From Thermoanaerobaculia bacterium (lineage in GTDB: Bacteria; Acidobacteriota; Thermoanaerobaculia; Gp7-AA8), in the NCBI GenBank assembly GCA_017883205.1, contig JADGNZ010000019.1:1-64000 (forward strand): a stretch of DNA of 64,000 bases, in the 5' to 3' direction. The first letter of the stretch is position 1, and the number at the start of each line of letters is the position of its first letter. The notes beneath the pieces are model-generated. The model saw nothing but the letters and a program-made list of their open reading frames with translations, had not been told where the DNA came from and searched no databases. Of this stretch, positions 42,964-51,455 are shown piece after piece. The translations under genes and the position numbers were made by a program.

Positions 42964-43572
42964 CTAAAGCAGACCCTCCGCCTCCAGCTCAATCGTCAGC
43001 GTCCGCGCATCGTTGAACTGAAACGCTCGCATCCCGAGGTCGCGCGCTGCCAGCACGTTCTCCAACAAGTCATCGATGAAGATCGTTTGATCCGCGGTGG
43101 CGCCGACCGTCTCAAGTGCGCGGCGGTAGAAATCGGGATCGGGCTTCGCGGCCTTGATCCTGTGCGAGAAGACGAAGATGTCGTTCTTCTCGAAGATTGT
43201 GGCGAATTGACGTGGGATCAGCTCGGCGTGGATCTCGTTTGAGTTCGACAGGAAGGCCACGTTGTAGCGCTGCCTCACGCGCTCCAGCAGCTCCTCGATC
43301 CCCGGCATGGTTCCGTCGAAGAAGTCCGACCAGGCGCGATGAAAGTCGCGGATCGAGCCGTTGTAGCCGGCGTGATCGCACAGAAACTCGTAGAGCTCGT
43401 AGAAGGAGACCGCACCGCGCTCCATGTCGCGATACGCGCCCGGCTCCTCCAGCAACTCGACCAGCTCGTCGCGGCTCTTCGTTGACTCCGCGCAGATCGC
43501 TCCCAGCACGCGCTCGTAGGCGAGCTTGATGATCGTGTTGCCGAGGTCGAAGAGGAACCAGGTGGTGGACAT
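42964..43572 (-). CDS. HAD-superfamily hydrolase (YihX-like)
   Basis: This 202-residue cytoplasmic phosphatase has FLFDLGNTII as motif I; Asp9 is the nucleophile and the +2 Asp is replaced, as in YihX-like enzymes with DLGN. AFLSNSNEIH is motif II, KAAKPDPDFYRRA is motif III, and IFIDDLLENV is motif IV. A helical cap (about 15-85) lies after motif I. The substrate is probably a sugar or other small phosphate. Start ATG 43572 was chosen because the fold begins there; the frame is open to 43617 inside a repeat. Confidence 0.85.
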   Translation of the reverse strand: MSTTWFLFDLGNTIIKLAYERVLGAICAESTKSRDELVELLEEPGAYRDMERGAVSFYELYEFLCDHAGYNGSIRDFHRAWSDFFDGTMPGIEELLERVRQRYNVAFLSNSNEIHAELIPRQFATIFEKNDIFVFSHRIKAAKPDPDFYRRALETVGATADQTIFIDDLLENVLAARDLGMRAFQFNDARTLTIELEAEGLL

Positions 43573-43580
43573 GGGTTTCG

Positions 43581-43641
43581 GAGTCGCGAGGTTACGAGGT
43601 CGCGGATCACCGCGCAACCCCGCGACCGCGAGACGGCGCGA
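43581..43641. repeat. GCGAGGT-family iterated hairpin
   Basis: GTCGCGAGGTTACGAGGTCGCGG pairs imperfectly with CCCCGCGACCGCGAGACGGCGCGAC. It fills the gap between mccB and the HAD gene and touches the mccB stop codon. Confidence 0.6.
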
Positions 43642-45249
43642 CTACATTCGAAACACCCCAAACCTTGGATCCTCGATCTTTGCGTTGTACGCGACCGACA
43701 GGCCGAGGGCGAGGTAGTTGCGTGTCTCGGCAGGGTCGATCACGCCGTCGTCCCAGAGGCGGGCGGTCGAGTAGTACGGCGAGCCTTCGGTATCGTACTT
43801 TTTGAGAACCGGATCGGCCATGGCCCGCTCGTCGTCGGCGGTGAAATCCTTCCCCTCGCGCGCGAGCTGATCGCGCTTCACGGTCGTCAGGACGCCGGCC
43901 GCCTGCTCGCCGCCCATCACGCTGATCCGCGCGTTGGGCCACATCCAGAGAAAGCGCGGCGAGTAGGCGCGGCCGCACATGCCGTAGTTCCCGGCGCCGA
44001 ACGAGCCGCCGATGATGACTGTGAATTTCGGCACGGTCGAGTTGGCGACCGCGTGAACCATCTTCGCGCCGTCTTTGGCGATGCCGCCGCGCTCGTACTC
44101 TTTGCCGACCATGAAGCCGGTGATGTTCTGGAGAAAGATCAGCGGGATGCGGCGCTGGTTGCACAATTCGATGAAGTGCACGGCCTTGAGCGCGCTCTCC
44201 GAAAAGAGCACGCCGTTGTTGGCGAGGAAGCCCACCTGGTAACCGAAGATGCGCGCGAAGCCGGTCACGATCGTCGGTGCGTAGCGCTCTTTGAACTCCT
44301 GAAATTTCGAGCCGTCGACGATGCGCGCAATGACCTCCCGCACGTCGTACGGCTTGCGGGTCTCGCTCGGAATCACACCGTAGATTTCCTTCGGATCGAA
44401 CTTCGGATCTTCGGGCTCAATGCGCGTCGGAGGTTCTTTCTTATCCAGCGGCAGGTTCTCGACGATGTTCCTCACGATCGCAACGGCGTCGTAATCATCC
44501 TCGGCGAAGTGATCCGCCACCCCGCTAATCCTCGTGTGCACATCCGCCCCGCCCAACTCCTCGGCGGTGACTTCTTCGCCGGTCGCGGCTTTCACGAGCG
44601 GAGGTCCGCCGAGGAAGATCGTGCCGGTGCCCTTGACGATGACAGCTTCGTCGGACATCGCCGGAACGTAGGCGCCGCCGGCGGTGCACGAGCCCATCAC
44701 GGCCGCGATCTGCGGAATCTCGCGGGCCGACATGATGGCCTGGTTGTAGAAGATGCGCCCGAAGTGATCGCGGTCCGGAAACACCTCGGCCTGCAGAGGC
44801 AGAAACGCGCCGCCGGAGTCGACGAGATAGACGCACGGAAGATTGTTCTGCAGCGCCACTTCCTGCGCGCGAAGATGCTTCTTCACGGTCAGCGGAAAGT
44901 AGGTGCCGCCTTTGACCGTGGCGTCGTTGGCGATGATGAGGCACTCGCGCTGTTGGATGCGGCCGATGCCGGTGATGATGCCGGCGGCCGGCGCGCCGTC
45001 GTCGTACATGCCGTTGGCCGCCAGCGGCGAGAGCTCGAGGAAGGGGGTGTCGGGATCGAGAAGTGCCGCGATCCGTTCGCGCGGCGGCACTTTCCCCTGC
45101 TCCTTGTGGCGCGCAACGTACTTCGGCCCGCCCCCCTGCCGTGCCGCCGCCAGGCGCTGATTCAACTCATCGACGAGTGACTGCAGCGCACTGGCGTTGC
45201 GGCGAAAATCATCCGAATCCTTTTCGACGTGTGTCTCGAGTGGTTCCAT
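43642..45249 (-). CDS. mccB: Acyl-CoA carboxylase carboxyltransferase (methylcrotonyl-CoA carboxylase beta-like)
   Basis: This is a 535-residue carboxyltransferase that moves carboxyl from biotin to an acyl-Co[54 protein letters not shown] and [19 protein letters not shown] form the N-terminal lobe. [22 protein letters not shown] and [37 protein letters not shown] form the C-terminal lobe; the last pattern is typical of methylcrotonyl-CoA carboxylase. It likely acts in leucine breakdown. The biotin-carrying alpha subunit is not in the window. I prefer ATG 45249 over 45270, since homologues begin near MEPLETHV. Confidence 0.9.
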   Translation of the reverse strand: MEPLETHVEKDSDDFRRNASALQSLVDELNQRLAAARQGGGPKYVARHKEQGKVPPRERIAALLDPDTPFLELSPLAANGMYDDGAPAAGIITGIGRIQQRECLIIANDATVKGGTYFPLTVKKHLRAQEVALQNNLPCVYLVDSGGAFLPLQAEVFPDRDHFGRIFYNQAIMSAREIPQIAAVMGSCTAGGAYVPAMSDEAVIVKGTGTIFLGGPPLVKAATGEEVTAEELGGADVHTRISGVADHFAEDDYDAVAIVRNIVENLPLDKKEPPTRIEPEDPKFDPKEIYGVIPSETRKPYDVREVIARIVDGSKFQEFKERYAPTIVTGFARIFGYQVGFLANNGVLFSESALKAVHFIELCNQRRIPLIFLQNITGFMVGKEYERGGIAKDGAKMVHAVANSTVPKFTVIIGGSFGAGNYGMCGRAYSPRFLWMWPNARISVMGGEQAAGVLTTVKRDQLAREGKDFTADDERAMADPVLKKYDTEGSPYYSTARLWDDGVIDPAETRNYLALGLSVAYNAKIEDPRFGVFRM

Positions 45250-45297
45250 GCTTGCGGTCGCAGCGTACATGCGGGTGGCGCTGGCCGCAAGAACCGC

Positions 45298-45780
45298 CTA
45301 GCGGCCGACCCAGAACTCGGCGCGGCAGCCGTTCTTGACCCAGATTCCGCGGTCGTCATAACCCCACGTACGATTGAGCACGCAATTGGTCCGGCTCAAC
45401 TGACGGGAAAGGCGAACGCCGCCTTCCGTGTCGACCGTGCATCGGTGCCTTGAGTCGTAGTCAGACTCGCAGGTGATCAAGCGGCCGCGACGATCGCGAT
45501 CGCGATGGTCATCCCGGTCTTCGTCGCGCTCGCGACGGACAACGAAGTCGGCGCGGCAGCCGTCGCTGACCCACACGCGGTGGCGTCCCTCGCGACCCCA
45601 GGTGCTGCCCTCGACGCAGCCGGAAATGCTGAGCTGACGCTGGATCTCGACGCGGCCGAGCGTTTCAAAGGAGCACTCGTGGCGCCGGTTGTCTTTGGAC
45701 TCGCAGCGAAACGTCTCCGCGAAGACCGCCGTGGTGAACAACGAGACGATGATGACAAACCCGAACAATTTCGCTTTCAT
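45298..45780 (-). CDS. Secreted DUF3011 protein
   Basis: This 160-residue exported protein has a signal peptide (1-21). It contains two similar Cys-containing units (about 23-82 and 101-160), each opening with CES, followed by an HxCxV/F strand, RQLS and a WG...WV..GCRA(D/E)F end. The units are joined by an Asp/Arg-rich linker (about 83-100). The four Cys per pair probably form disulfides. This is the DUF3011 family, of unknown function and common in periplasmic proteins. A GGGGGAGA Shine-Dalgarno supports the start. Confidence 0.85.
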   Translation of the reverse strand: MKAKLFGFVIIVSLFTTAVFAETFRCESKDNRRHECSFETLGRVEIQRQLSISGCVEGSTWGREGRHRVWVSDGCRADFVVRRERDEDRDDHRDRDRRGRLITCESDYDSRHRCTVDTEGGVRLSRQLSRTNCVLNRTWGYDDRGIWVKNGCRAEFWVGR

Positions 45781-45810
45781 GAAATCTCCCCCCGAAGATT
45801 GATTTGATGA

Positions 45811-46209
45811 CTACACATTCACGGCGCGTCGAATGGCGTCGACCGCCGTGGCAGTTGGTGTACCTGGAAGAAAAATCTCGCGGATGCCGATCGCTTTCAT
45901 CTTCGGAATGTCCTTCTCCGGAATGATGCCGCCGGCGAAGACGACGATCGCTTCGGCGCTCTCTTCGTGCAGCAGGCGCATGATCTCGGGAAACAGTACG
46001 TTGTGCGCGCCGGACAGAATCGACAGGCCGATGGCATCGACGTCCTCCTGAACCGCCGCCGCCACGATCTGCTCCGGCGTCTGCCGCAGTCCGGTGTAGA
46101 TCACTTCCATGCCGGCATCGCGCAGCGCGCGGGCGATGATTTTCGCTCCGCGGTCGTGCCCATCGAGGCCAGGCTTGGCAATCAGTACTCGTATCTTTCG
46201 CTCGCTCAT
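45811..46209 (-). CDS. Cobalamin-binding mutase subunit (methylmalonyl-CoA mutase type)
   Basis: This 132-residue cobalamin-binding domain protein has the DxHxxG motif in [10 protein letters not shown] (D16, H18, G21; H18 ligates cobalt), then SILSGAHN and [11 protein letters not shown]. Stand-alone B12-binding subunits pair with a separate mutase alpha subunit in methylmalonyl-, ethylmalonyl- or isobutyryl-CoA mutases. No alpha subunit is seen here. ATG 46209 is supported by TAGACT 7 nt upstream (leaderless), so the longer frame to 46254 is rejected. It lies near mccB, which fits acyl-CoA and branched-chain amino acid metabolism. Confidence 0.88.
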   Translation of the reverse strand: MSERKIRVLIAKPGLDGHDRGAKIIARALRDAGMEVIYTGLRQTPEQIVAAAVQEDVDAIGLSILSGAHNVLFPEIMRLLHEESAEAIVVFAGGIIPEKDIPKMKAIGIREIFLPGTPTATAVDAIRRAVNV

Positions 46210-46216
46210 TAGCCGA

Positions 46217-46222
46217 AGTCTA
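46217..46222 (-). promoter_or_regulatory. -10 hexamer, leaderless start of the B12-binding subunit
   Basis: TAGACT on the minus strand lies 7 nt before ATG 46209 and overlaps the stop codon of the upstream GNAT gene. Confidence 0.5.
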
Positions 46223-46822
46223 TCCTGAGGCGCTCGGCGACGAATTGTCAGCACGGAACTTCGAGAGGATCACGATGTCGTGGTAGCTCCCTTCGCGAAA
46301 GAAGTCGCGGCGGAGGAGGCCCTCCTGCACGAAGCCGAGCGCTTCCAGAACGTGTTTGGCGCGGTCGTTGTAGTCAAAGACGTTGATGCGCAACTTGCCG
46401 AGGTTCATCTCATCAAAGGCGAAACGGACGAGAGTCTGGATGGCGTCGCCGCCAAAGCCGCGGTTCCACGCCGTCGGCTCGCCGATGAACAGTCCGAACC
46501 AGGCAGTCTGCGAGACCCAGTCGATGTCGTGAATCGAAGCATTGCCGATGTGCGAACGGTCGTCGCGCCGCTCGATGGCGAAATGACGCTCGACATTGCT
46601 CGCGTGCATGGCCCGGTCGAGCCACTCGATCTCGTTCTGGAATGCGATCGGATAGCGCGTCTTCAACGTTCGCACGATGTTGGGATCGTTGATCCAGCGG
46701 TAACAGCGCTCGGCGTCGTCGCGCTCGAACGCGCGAAGGATCACGTGCTCGCCGGCGATCATGAAGCGCCGCCGCGTCGGCTCCTTTCCCTGGTCCGCGA
46801 AATCGCGTTCGGTTCGAGGCAT
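46220..46822 (-). CDS. GNAT acetyltransferase (RimJ/RimL type)
   Basis: This 200-residue N-acetyltransferase has [20 protein letters not shown] at the start of the fold, then [11 protein letters not shown], a catalytic beta-strand, [18 protein letters not shown] as the acetyl-CoA-binding loop, and [22 protein letters not shown]. This pattern matches RimJ/RimL ribosomal-protein and small-molecule acetyltransferases. A TATAAT lies 8 nt before ATG 46822, so the transcript is probably leaderless. Its end is 10 bp from the start of the B12 subunit gene. Confidence 0.88.
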   Translation of the reverse strand: MPRTERDFADQGKEPTRRRFMIAGEHVILRAFERDDAERCYRWINDPNIVRTLKTRYPIAFQNEIEWLDRAMHASNVERHFAIERRDDRSHIGNASIHDIDWVSQTAWFGLFIGEPTAWNRGFGGDAIQTLVRFAFDEMNLGKLRINVFDYNDRAKHVLEALGFVQEGLLRRDFFREGSYHDIVILSKFRADNSSPSASG

Positions 46823-46830
46823 GTGGTCGG

Positions 46831-46836
46831 ATTATA
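46831..46836 (-). promoter_or_regulatory. -10 hexamer, leaderless start of the GNAT gene
   Basis: A perfect TATAAT on the minus strand lies 8 nt before ATG 46822. Confidence 0.55.
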
Positions 46837-46851
46837 TGAGAGCGGTTTGGT

Positions 46852-46905
46852 CCGCAGATGACGCAGATGAACGCAGATCCGACTCCCGACCCCCGAAACG
46901 CAACA
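46852..46905. repeat. Two half-units of iterated repeats
   Basis: GCAGATGACGCAGATGAACGCAGAT (46855 region) and a GACTCCCGACCCCCGA half of the GTCGGGA family adjoin between GNAT and truB. Neither has its inverted partner. Confidence 0.45.
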
Positions 46906-46908
46906 CCC

Positions 46909-47838
46909 TCATCCTGCTAACACAACCTTCGGCCTCACTTCGACCGGGCCGCCTTCGCGAAGGATGTTGACCACTTCGCCGATGACGACGAGCTGGTCTT
47001 CCGGATTGCCGAGGGCCAGGAGATCGCCTGCGCGCACCGCCTCGGGCGGCGTCATAATGATCGGTTGCCCTCGCATCAATTTCCCCTGTTGCGACCAGTC
47101 GATGCGCAAGCGTGGCAACGGTAGCTCGACGTCCGAGAGCGACTGAAAATGCGGCGGCGTCATCAACTGCTCCGGCGGCGCGTTTTCCAGCGCTTCGTAC
47201 GACAGCGCATCTTCGATCCGGAAGTTGCCGATGGCCGTGCGCCGGAGCTCCTTGAGATGGGCTGGTACGCCGGCAGCCTCGCCCAGCTCGTGCGCGAGCG
47301 ACCGAACGTACGTGCCTGCCGACGATCGGACGCGGAATCGCGCCGTAGATCCGGTCACGTTGATGATCTCGAACTCGTAGACGGTGACCGACTTCGGCGT
47401 TAGCGCGGCCACTTCGCCCTTGCGCGCCAGCTCGTAGGCGCGAACGCCGTTAACTTTCTTCGCGGAGAATTGCGGCGGCATCTGCTCGATCGCGCCGAGG
47501 AAGGGGGCGATGAGCGGGGTGAAATCGATGTGCTCGACGTTGACTTCCTTTGGCTCGCCGGCGGGCGTGCCGGCGGCATCGTACGAGTCGGTCGCCCATC
47601 CGAACTGGATGATGCCCTCGTACACCTTCTCCATCCCCATCAGATAGGCCTGCAACCGCGTGGCCTTTCCTACGCAGAGAACGAGCAAACCGGTTGCGAG
47701 CGGATCGAGCGTGCCGGTGTGCCCGACTTTCTTGATGTGCGAGCGCCGCCGGAACTTCTCGACGACGTCGTGCGATGTGATTCCTGTTTTCTTGTCGACC
47801 AGAAGCAAGCCGTCGACGCGCGCGCGGGGTGGTTGCAT
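46909..47838 (-). CDS. truB: tRNA pseudouridine(55) synthase TruB
   Basis: This is a 309-residue enzyme that makes pseudouridine-55 in the T-loop of tRNAs. GLLLVDKKTGITSHDVV opens it, and KVGHTGTLDPLATGLLVL holds the catalytic Asp. YEGIIQFGWATDSYDAAG, RSSAGTYVRSLAHELG and a C-terminal PUA-like end complete it. In many genomes truB follows rbfA; here it stands alone, 3.2 kb from rbfA. A TATCCT 10 nt before the ATG may be its promoter. Confidence 0.95.
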   Translation of the reverse strand: MQPPRARVDGLLLVDKKTGITSHDVVEKFRRRSHIKKVGHTGTLDPLATGLLVLCVGKATRLQAYLMGMEKVYEGIIQFGWATDSYDAAGTPAGEPKEVNVEHIDFTPLIAPFLGAIEQMPPQFSAKKVNGVRAYELARKGEVAALTPKSVTVYEFEIINVTGSTARFRVRSSAGTYVRSLAHELGEAAGVPAHLKELRRTAIGNFRIEDALSYEALENAPPEQLMTPPHFQSLSDVELPLPRLRIDWSQQGKLMRGQPIIMTPPEAVRAGDLLALGNPEDQLVVIGEVVNILREGGPVEVRPKVVLAG

Positions 47839-47912
47839 GAGGGGGCGAAGGATAGTCCATCCGCCGAATCTTCGTCAGCGAATCAGGCATTCCAGCGAGC
47901 GCGGCGGCAGCG

Positions 47913-47918
47913 TACGAT
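47913..47918 (+). promoter_or_regulatory. -10-like hexamer of the Lgt-like gene
   Basis: TACGAT lies 10 nt before ATG 47929. Confidence 0.35.
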
Positions 47919-47928
47919 GACGCCCGCC

Positions 47929-48711
47929 ATGCACTGGACTGGCAACTTCGCCGTTCACTTCGCGTTCGAGACCGCCGGCTACATCGCCGCCATCATTATC
48001 TATGCGGTGCAACGCCGCCGCCGCGGCGACAGCGTGCCCGATGAGACCCGCGCCTCGGTGCTCGCCGGAGCGGCGGCCGGAGCGATGATCGGCACGCGGC
48101 TGCTCTACGTTCTCTGCGATCCCGCCAACAACATTCACAACATCCTCGGCGGCAAGACGATCGTCGGCGGGCTGCTCGGCGGATTGATTGGCGTCGAGCT
48201 CGTCAAGCGATTCCTCGGCGTTCGCCGCTCCACCGGAAACCTTTTCGTCGAGCCGCTGATCGCAGCGATGTGCATCGGACGCATTGGCTGCTTTCTGACC
48301 GGCCCGGCCGATCAGACCGCCGGCAATCCGACGTCGCTGCCGTGGGGTATCGCCATCGCCGACGGCATCCCGCGCCATCCGGTCGCGTTGTACGAGATCG
48401 CGTTTCTCCTCGCGCTTGTTCCTCTGCTGCGCGTCATCAGGAGAAACGAGAGCAAGGGCATCGGGCCTTTGTCGCACGAAGGCGATACCTTCCGCATCTT
48501 CCTCGCGTCGTATCTTTTCTTCCGCCTCGGCGTCGATTTTCTCAAGCCCGATCCGCGCCCCATCCTCCTCGGCATGACCGCAATTCAATGGGCATGCGTC
48601 GCCGGATTGCTCTATTATTTGAGCGTACTCTGCAATGACAACCGCGACCCGGCCCTACCTTTTCTACGACGCGGTCGTCTCCATCTGCACGACGTGCTTC
48701 CGCAAGATTGA
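47929..48711 (+). CDS. Divergent Lgt-family membrane protein
   Basis: This 260-residue polytopic membrane protein is related to prolipoprotein diacylglyceryl transferase. The framework is present: GTRLLYVLCD, GRIGCF, IPRHPVALYE and ASYLFFRLGVDFLKPD. The key Lgt residues are changed, however. The HGGLIG loop with essential His103 (E. coli) reads IVGGLLGG, GRLGNFINGE reads GRIGCFLTGP, and the FR..VEF Glu is Asp. It is therefore probably not the housekeeping Lgt. It overlaps the radical SAM gene by 77 bp, so both are made together. A lipid-related role is likely. ATG 47917 is an alternative start. Confidence 0.75.
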   Translation: MHWTGNFAVHFAFETAGYIAAIIIYAVQRRRRGDSVPDETRASVLAGAAAGAMIGTRLLYVLCDPANNIHNILGGKTIVGGLLGGLIGVELVKRFLGVRRSTGNLFVEPLIAAMCIGRIGCFLTGPADQTAGNPTSLPWGIAIADGIPRHPVALYEIAFLLALVPLLRVIRRNESKGIGPLSHEGDTFRIFLASYLFFRLGVDFLKPDPRPILLGMTAIQWACVAGLLYYLSVLCNDNRDPALPFLRRGRLHLHDVLPQD

Positions 48712-50041
48712 CGGCAAGATCGTCTTCGAGGAAGGGCGCGTCTGCATGCTCAAACACTGCCCGACGCACGGATCGGAGCGCGTGTTGATGTCCGACGACG
48801 TCGACTACTACCGGCAATGCCGCGAGATCTACCTCAAGCCACCGGAGATGCCACTGCGGCGCAACACACCGATCCGTTGGTCGTGCCCGTACGACTGCGG
48901 TCTCTGCCCCGATCACGAACAGCACAGTTGCATCTCGCTGATCGAAGTCACCGACGCCTGCAACCTTCGTTGTCCGATCTGCTACGCGGAGAGCGGCCCG
49001 GAGCGGCAGCATCACCGCTCGCTCGATCACATCGAAGCGATGCTCGATTCCGTGGTCGCGAACGAGGGTGAGCCGGATGTCGTGCAGATTTCCGGCGGCG
49101 AGCCGACGATCCATCCCGACTTCTTCGCGATCCTCGACGCCGCCAAACGGCGTCCGATCAAGCACCTCATGGTCAACACGAACGGCGTGCGCATCGCCCG
49201 CGACGCGGCATTCGTGGAGCGCCTGGCAACGAACAAACCGCTCTTCGAGATCTATCTGCAGTTCGACTCATTGCGTCCGAGGCCGCTGGAGATTCTGCGT
49301 GGCGCCGATCTGCGCGAGATCCGTATGAAGGCGCTCGAGCGGCTGAACGCGCTCGATATCTCGACCACGCTTGTCGTCACGTTGCAGCGCGGCGTCAACG
49401 ACAGCGAGATCGGCGAGATCATCGACTTCGCCCTGACGCAGCCATGCGTGCGCGGCGTGACGCTCCAGCCGGTGCAGGTCGCCGGACGGCTCGATGGCTA
49501 CAACGACGGCGAGAACCGCCTCACGCTGTCCGAGGTGCGAAGAAAGGTCCTCGAGCAATCGACGCTCTTCGCGCCGGAAGATCTCATCCCTGTTCCCTGC
49601 CATCCCGATTCGCTCTGCATGGGCTACGCATTCAAAGGCGGCGGCGAGGTCGTGCCGCTGACGGGGCTGCTCGGACGCGATGCGCTGATCGACGGCAGCC
49701 GCAACACGATCGTCTTCGAGCGCGATCCCGCCGCGCGCGGCGCGTTCCTCAAGCTCTTCTCCACTGCACTCGGCTCCGAGTCACAGCCGCAGAAGTTGAA
49801 GGATCTCCTCTGTTGTCTGCCCCGCGTTCAGGGCGACATCAGCTACGGCAATCTCTTCCGCCTGCTGATCGTGGAGTTCATCGACGCGCAATCGTTCGAT
49901 CTCCGCTCGATCAAGAAGACGTGCATCCACATCGTGCATCCCGACGGACGGCTGATCCCGTTCGATACCTACAATCTCTTTTACCGCGACGACCTCGAGA
50001 CGACGCGTCTCGGGCCGCTGCGAGAATGGGCGGTGCGATGA
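48635..50041 (+). CDS. Tes-like radical SAM protein with auxiliary Cys clusters
   Basis: This is a 468-residue radical SAM enzyme. The SAM cluster is CNLRCPIC (C109, C113, C116). N-terminal C18, C21, C37 and C42 resemble a rubredoxin-like iron site. CPYDCGLCPDHEQHSC (C84, C88, C91, C99) would hold a further Fe-S cluster. VVQISGGEPTIHP is the SAM-binding GGEP motif. More Cys lie in the C-terminal half (VPCHPDSLC and LLCC). This set matches the archaeal tetraether synthase Tes (MJ0619 family), which joins lipid tails. Bacterial relatives are suspected in membrane-spanning lipid synthesis. The neighbours are an Lgt-like and a small membrane protein. Confidence 0.82.
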   Translation: MTTATRPYLFYDAVVSICTTCFRKIDGKIVFEEGRVCMLKHCPTHGSERVLMSDDVDYYRQCREIYLKPPEMPLRRNTPIRWSCPYDCGLCPDHEQHSCISLIEVTDACNLRCPICYAESGPERQHHRSLDHIEAMLDSVVANEGEPDVVQISGGEPTIHPDFFAILDAAKRRPIKHLMVNTNGVRIARDAAFVERLATNKPLFEIYLQFDSLRPRPLEILRGADLREIRMKALERLNALDISTTLVVTLQRGVNDSEIGEIIDFALTQPCVRGVTLQPVQVAGRLDGYNDGENRLTLSEVRRKVLEQSTLFAPEDLIPVPCHPDSLCMGYAFKGGGEVVPLTGLLGRDALIDGSRNTIVFERDPAARGAFLKLFSTALGSESQPQKLKDLLCCLPRVQGDISYGNLFRLLIVEFIDAQSFDLRSIKKTCIHIVHPDGRLIPFDTYNLFYRDDLETTRLGPLREWAVR

Positions 50042-50385
50042 TGAGCGAAGTACCGACGAGCGAAGTTCCCTCTCCCGCGGCGGCTGCCCTGGCAACGCCG
50101 GCCCCGCCGAAATTCAACGTCCTCGCCATGTTCGGAGGATTGGTGCTTTCCGTGGTGCTCGGCGCTATCGGGAACGTCGTGGCCGGTCTGATCGGCAGCG
50201 ATTCTGGCGCCAAGATTCTCGGCTTCCTGATCGGCATCGTTCCCGGCGTGATCTTTGTGGGACTGGCCGCCCTCCTGCGCCGCAAGACCACCGCCTTCGC
50301 CACCGGACTGCTCATCGGCGGCTGCCTCGTCGGCCTGATCGGTGGGATCTGCGGAGCGTCGATGGTGGGGTTCAGTGTCCATTGA
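50041..50385 (+). CDS. Small membrane protein after the radical SAM gene
   Basis: This 114-residue protein has a Pro/Ala-rich N-terminus of about 25 residues and then three hydrophobic segments (about 28-50, 58-78 and 86-110), rich in Gly. There are two adjacent ATG codons, at 50038 and 50041, one overlapping the radical SAM stop; I use 50041. No family was recognised. Overlap with the radical SAM gene makes a shared operon certain and a shared membrane task plausible. Confidence 0.75.
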   Translation: MSEVPTSEVPSPAAAALATPAPPKFNVLAMFGGLVLSVVLGAIGNVVAGLIGSDSGAKILGFLIGIVPGVIFVGLAALLRRKTTAFATGLLIGGCLVGLIGGICGASMVGFSVH

Positions 50386-50401
50386 TCGGGGGAGATACCC
50401 A

Positions 50402-50469
50402 TCACCACAGAGACACAGAGATCACTGAGATCGTCATTGCAACTCTATGATCTCTGCGTCTCTGTGGTT
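50402..50469. repeat. CACAGAGA-family iterated hairpin
   Basis: TCACCACAGAGACACAGAGATCACTGAGAT pairs with TGATCTCTGCGTCTCTGTGGT (ending 50469). It lies between the small membrane protein and orn, 17 bp after the stop codon. Confidence 0.75.
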
Positions 50470-50499
50470 CAGCATTCGCGTACTAAGCCAGGAGACTAC

Positions 50500-51060
50500 A
50501 TGCCGCAATCACCGAAACGCAGCAAGAAACATCTCGTCTGGATGGACTGCGAGATGACTGGGCTCGATCCGGCCAAAGATGTTCTGCTCGAGATCGCAAC
50601 GATCATCACGAACTACGATCTGGAGATCATCGCTCGCGGGCCGGTGCTGGCGATTCGGCGTTCTGAGGCGGTGCTGGCGGCGATGGATGCCTGGAACCGG
50701 CGGACGCACAAGAAGAGTGGGTTGATCGAACGAGTGCTCACCGAAGGCGTCAGCACGGCCGAAGCGGAGCGGCAGACACTGGCGTTCGTAAAGAAGTACT
50801 GCTACGTCCGGACGGCGCCGTTGTGCGGGAACTCGATCGGGCAGGACAAGCGGTTCATCGCGAAGTACATGCCGCAGCTCGATGCGTTTCTGCACTACCG
50901 CACGGTCGACGTCAGCACGATCAAGGTGCTGGTGAACGAGTGGTACGGCGAGAAGTACAAGTGCCCGAAGAAGCAGGAAGAGCATCGGGCGCTCGCGGAC
51001 ATCGAGGAGTCGATCGCCGAGCTGGCGCACTACCGGAAGCAGGTGTTCGTCAGGTCGTAA
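50500..51060 (+). CDS. orn: Oligoribonuclease
   Basis: This 186-residue DEDDh exonuclease degrades the last di- to pentanucleotides of RNA and also pGpG from cyclic di-GMP turnover, which fits the HD-GYP enzyme in this window. LVWMDCEMTGLDP gives D16 and E18, CGNSIGQDKRF the second Asp, and EEHRALADIEESI the His and last Asp. GGAG at 50491-50494 is the Shine-Dalgarno for ATG 50500. The frame is open further upstream, through the hairpin, without support. It is convergent with rbfA, 6 bp apart. Confidence 0.95.
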   Translation: MPQSPKRSKKHLVWMDCEMTGLDPAKDVLLEIATIITNYDLEIIARGPVLAIRRSEAVLAAMDAWNRRTHKKSGLIERVLTEGVSTAEAERQTLAFVKKYCYVRTAPLCGNSIGQDKRFIAKYMPQLDAFLHYRTVDVSTIKVLVNEWYGEKYKCPKKQEEHRALADIEESIAELAHYRKQVFVRS

Positions 51061-51066
51061 GCGCTC

Positions 51067-51435
51067 TCACGATTCTTCGTCGTCGCTCTTCGGCTCCTTG
51101 TTGATGTCGGTGAGCAGATCTTCGATCCGGCCGGCGCGCATGGCCGTCTCGTCGAACTTGAAATCGAGCTCTGGGGTCGAGCGGAGACGGATCCGTTTTC
51201 CGAGCTGCGAGCGGATGAAGCCGCGCCGCTGATGGAGCTCTGCCACCATGTCCTTCGTTTCCTTTTCGTTCAGACCGCTGAGGAAGACGCGGGCGAAGTG
51301 AAGATCAGGGCTGACTTCGACGCCGGTGATGGAGATGAGTCCGAGCGGAAGATCAGTCAGCTCGAATCGGAAGACTTCGACGAGCGCGTCTCGTACGGAC
51401 TCGCCAACGCGGGAGGTTCTGCGGGTTTTGCGCAT
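51067..51435 (-). CDS. rbfA: Ribosome-binding factor A
   Basis: This is a 122-residue 30S maturation factor. It starts MRKTRRTSRVGESVRDAL at ATG 51435, and the KH-like fold shows ISITGVEVSPDLHFARVFLSG and RRGFIRSQLGKRIRLRSTPELDFKFDET. A charged tail ends it. The longer frame to 51531 runs into the FecR gene and is rejected. TATCCT on the minus strand (51445-51450) lies 9 nt upstream. It stands apart from infB, with a sigma-factor unit in between. Confidence 0.93.
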   Translation of the reverse strand: MRKTRRTSRVGESVRDALVEVFRFELTDLPLGLISITGVEVSPDLHFARVFLSGLNEKETKDMVAELHQRRGFIRSQLGKRIRLRSTPELDFKFDETAMRAGRIEDLLTDINKEPKSDDEES

Positions 51436-51455
51436 CAGGCGGCGAGGATAACAAC

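Noticed and set aside
42237-42992. Minus-strand frame with LRPRESS-type repeats
   Set aside because: Same array read on the other strand, and it overlaps the real zinc-ribbon gene. The residue mix is that of a GC-rich shadow frame.
42709-43242. Open frame with LSLGRRE-type heptad repeats
   Set aside because: It is an artefact of the second 21-bp array and overlaps the HAD gene on the other strand.
46909-47838. TATCCT 10 nt before truB as a firm leaderless promoter
   Set aside because: The gap is longer than in the better examples and the hexamer is common, so it is mentioned but not listed as a separate feature.
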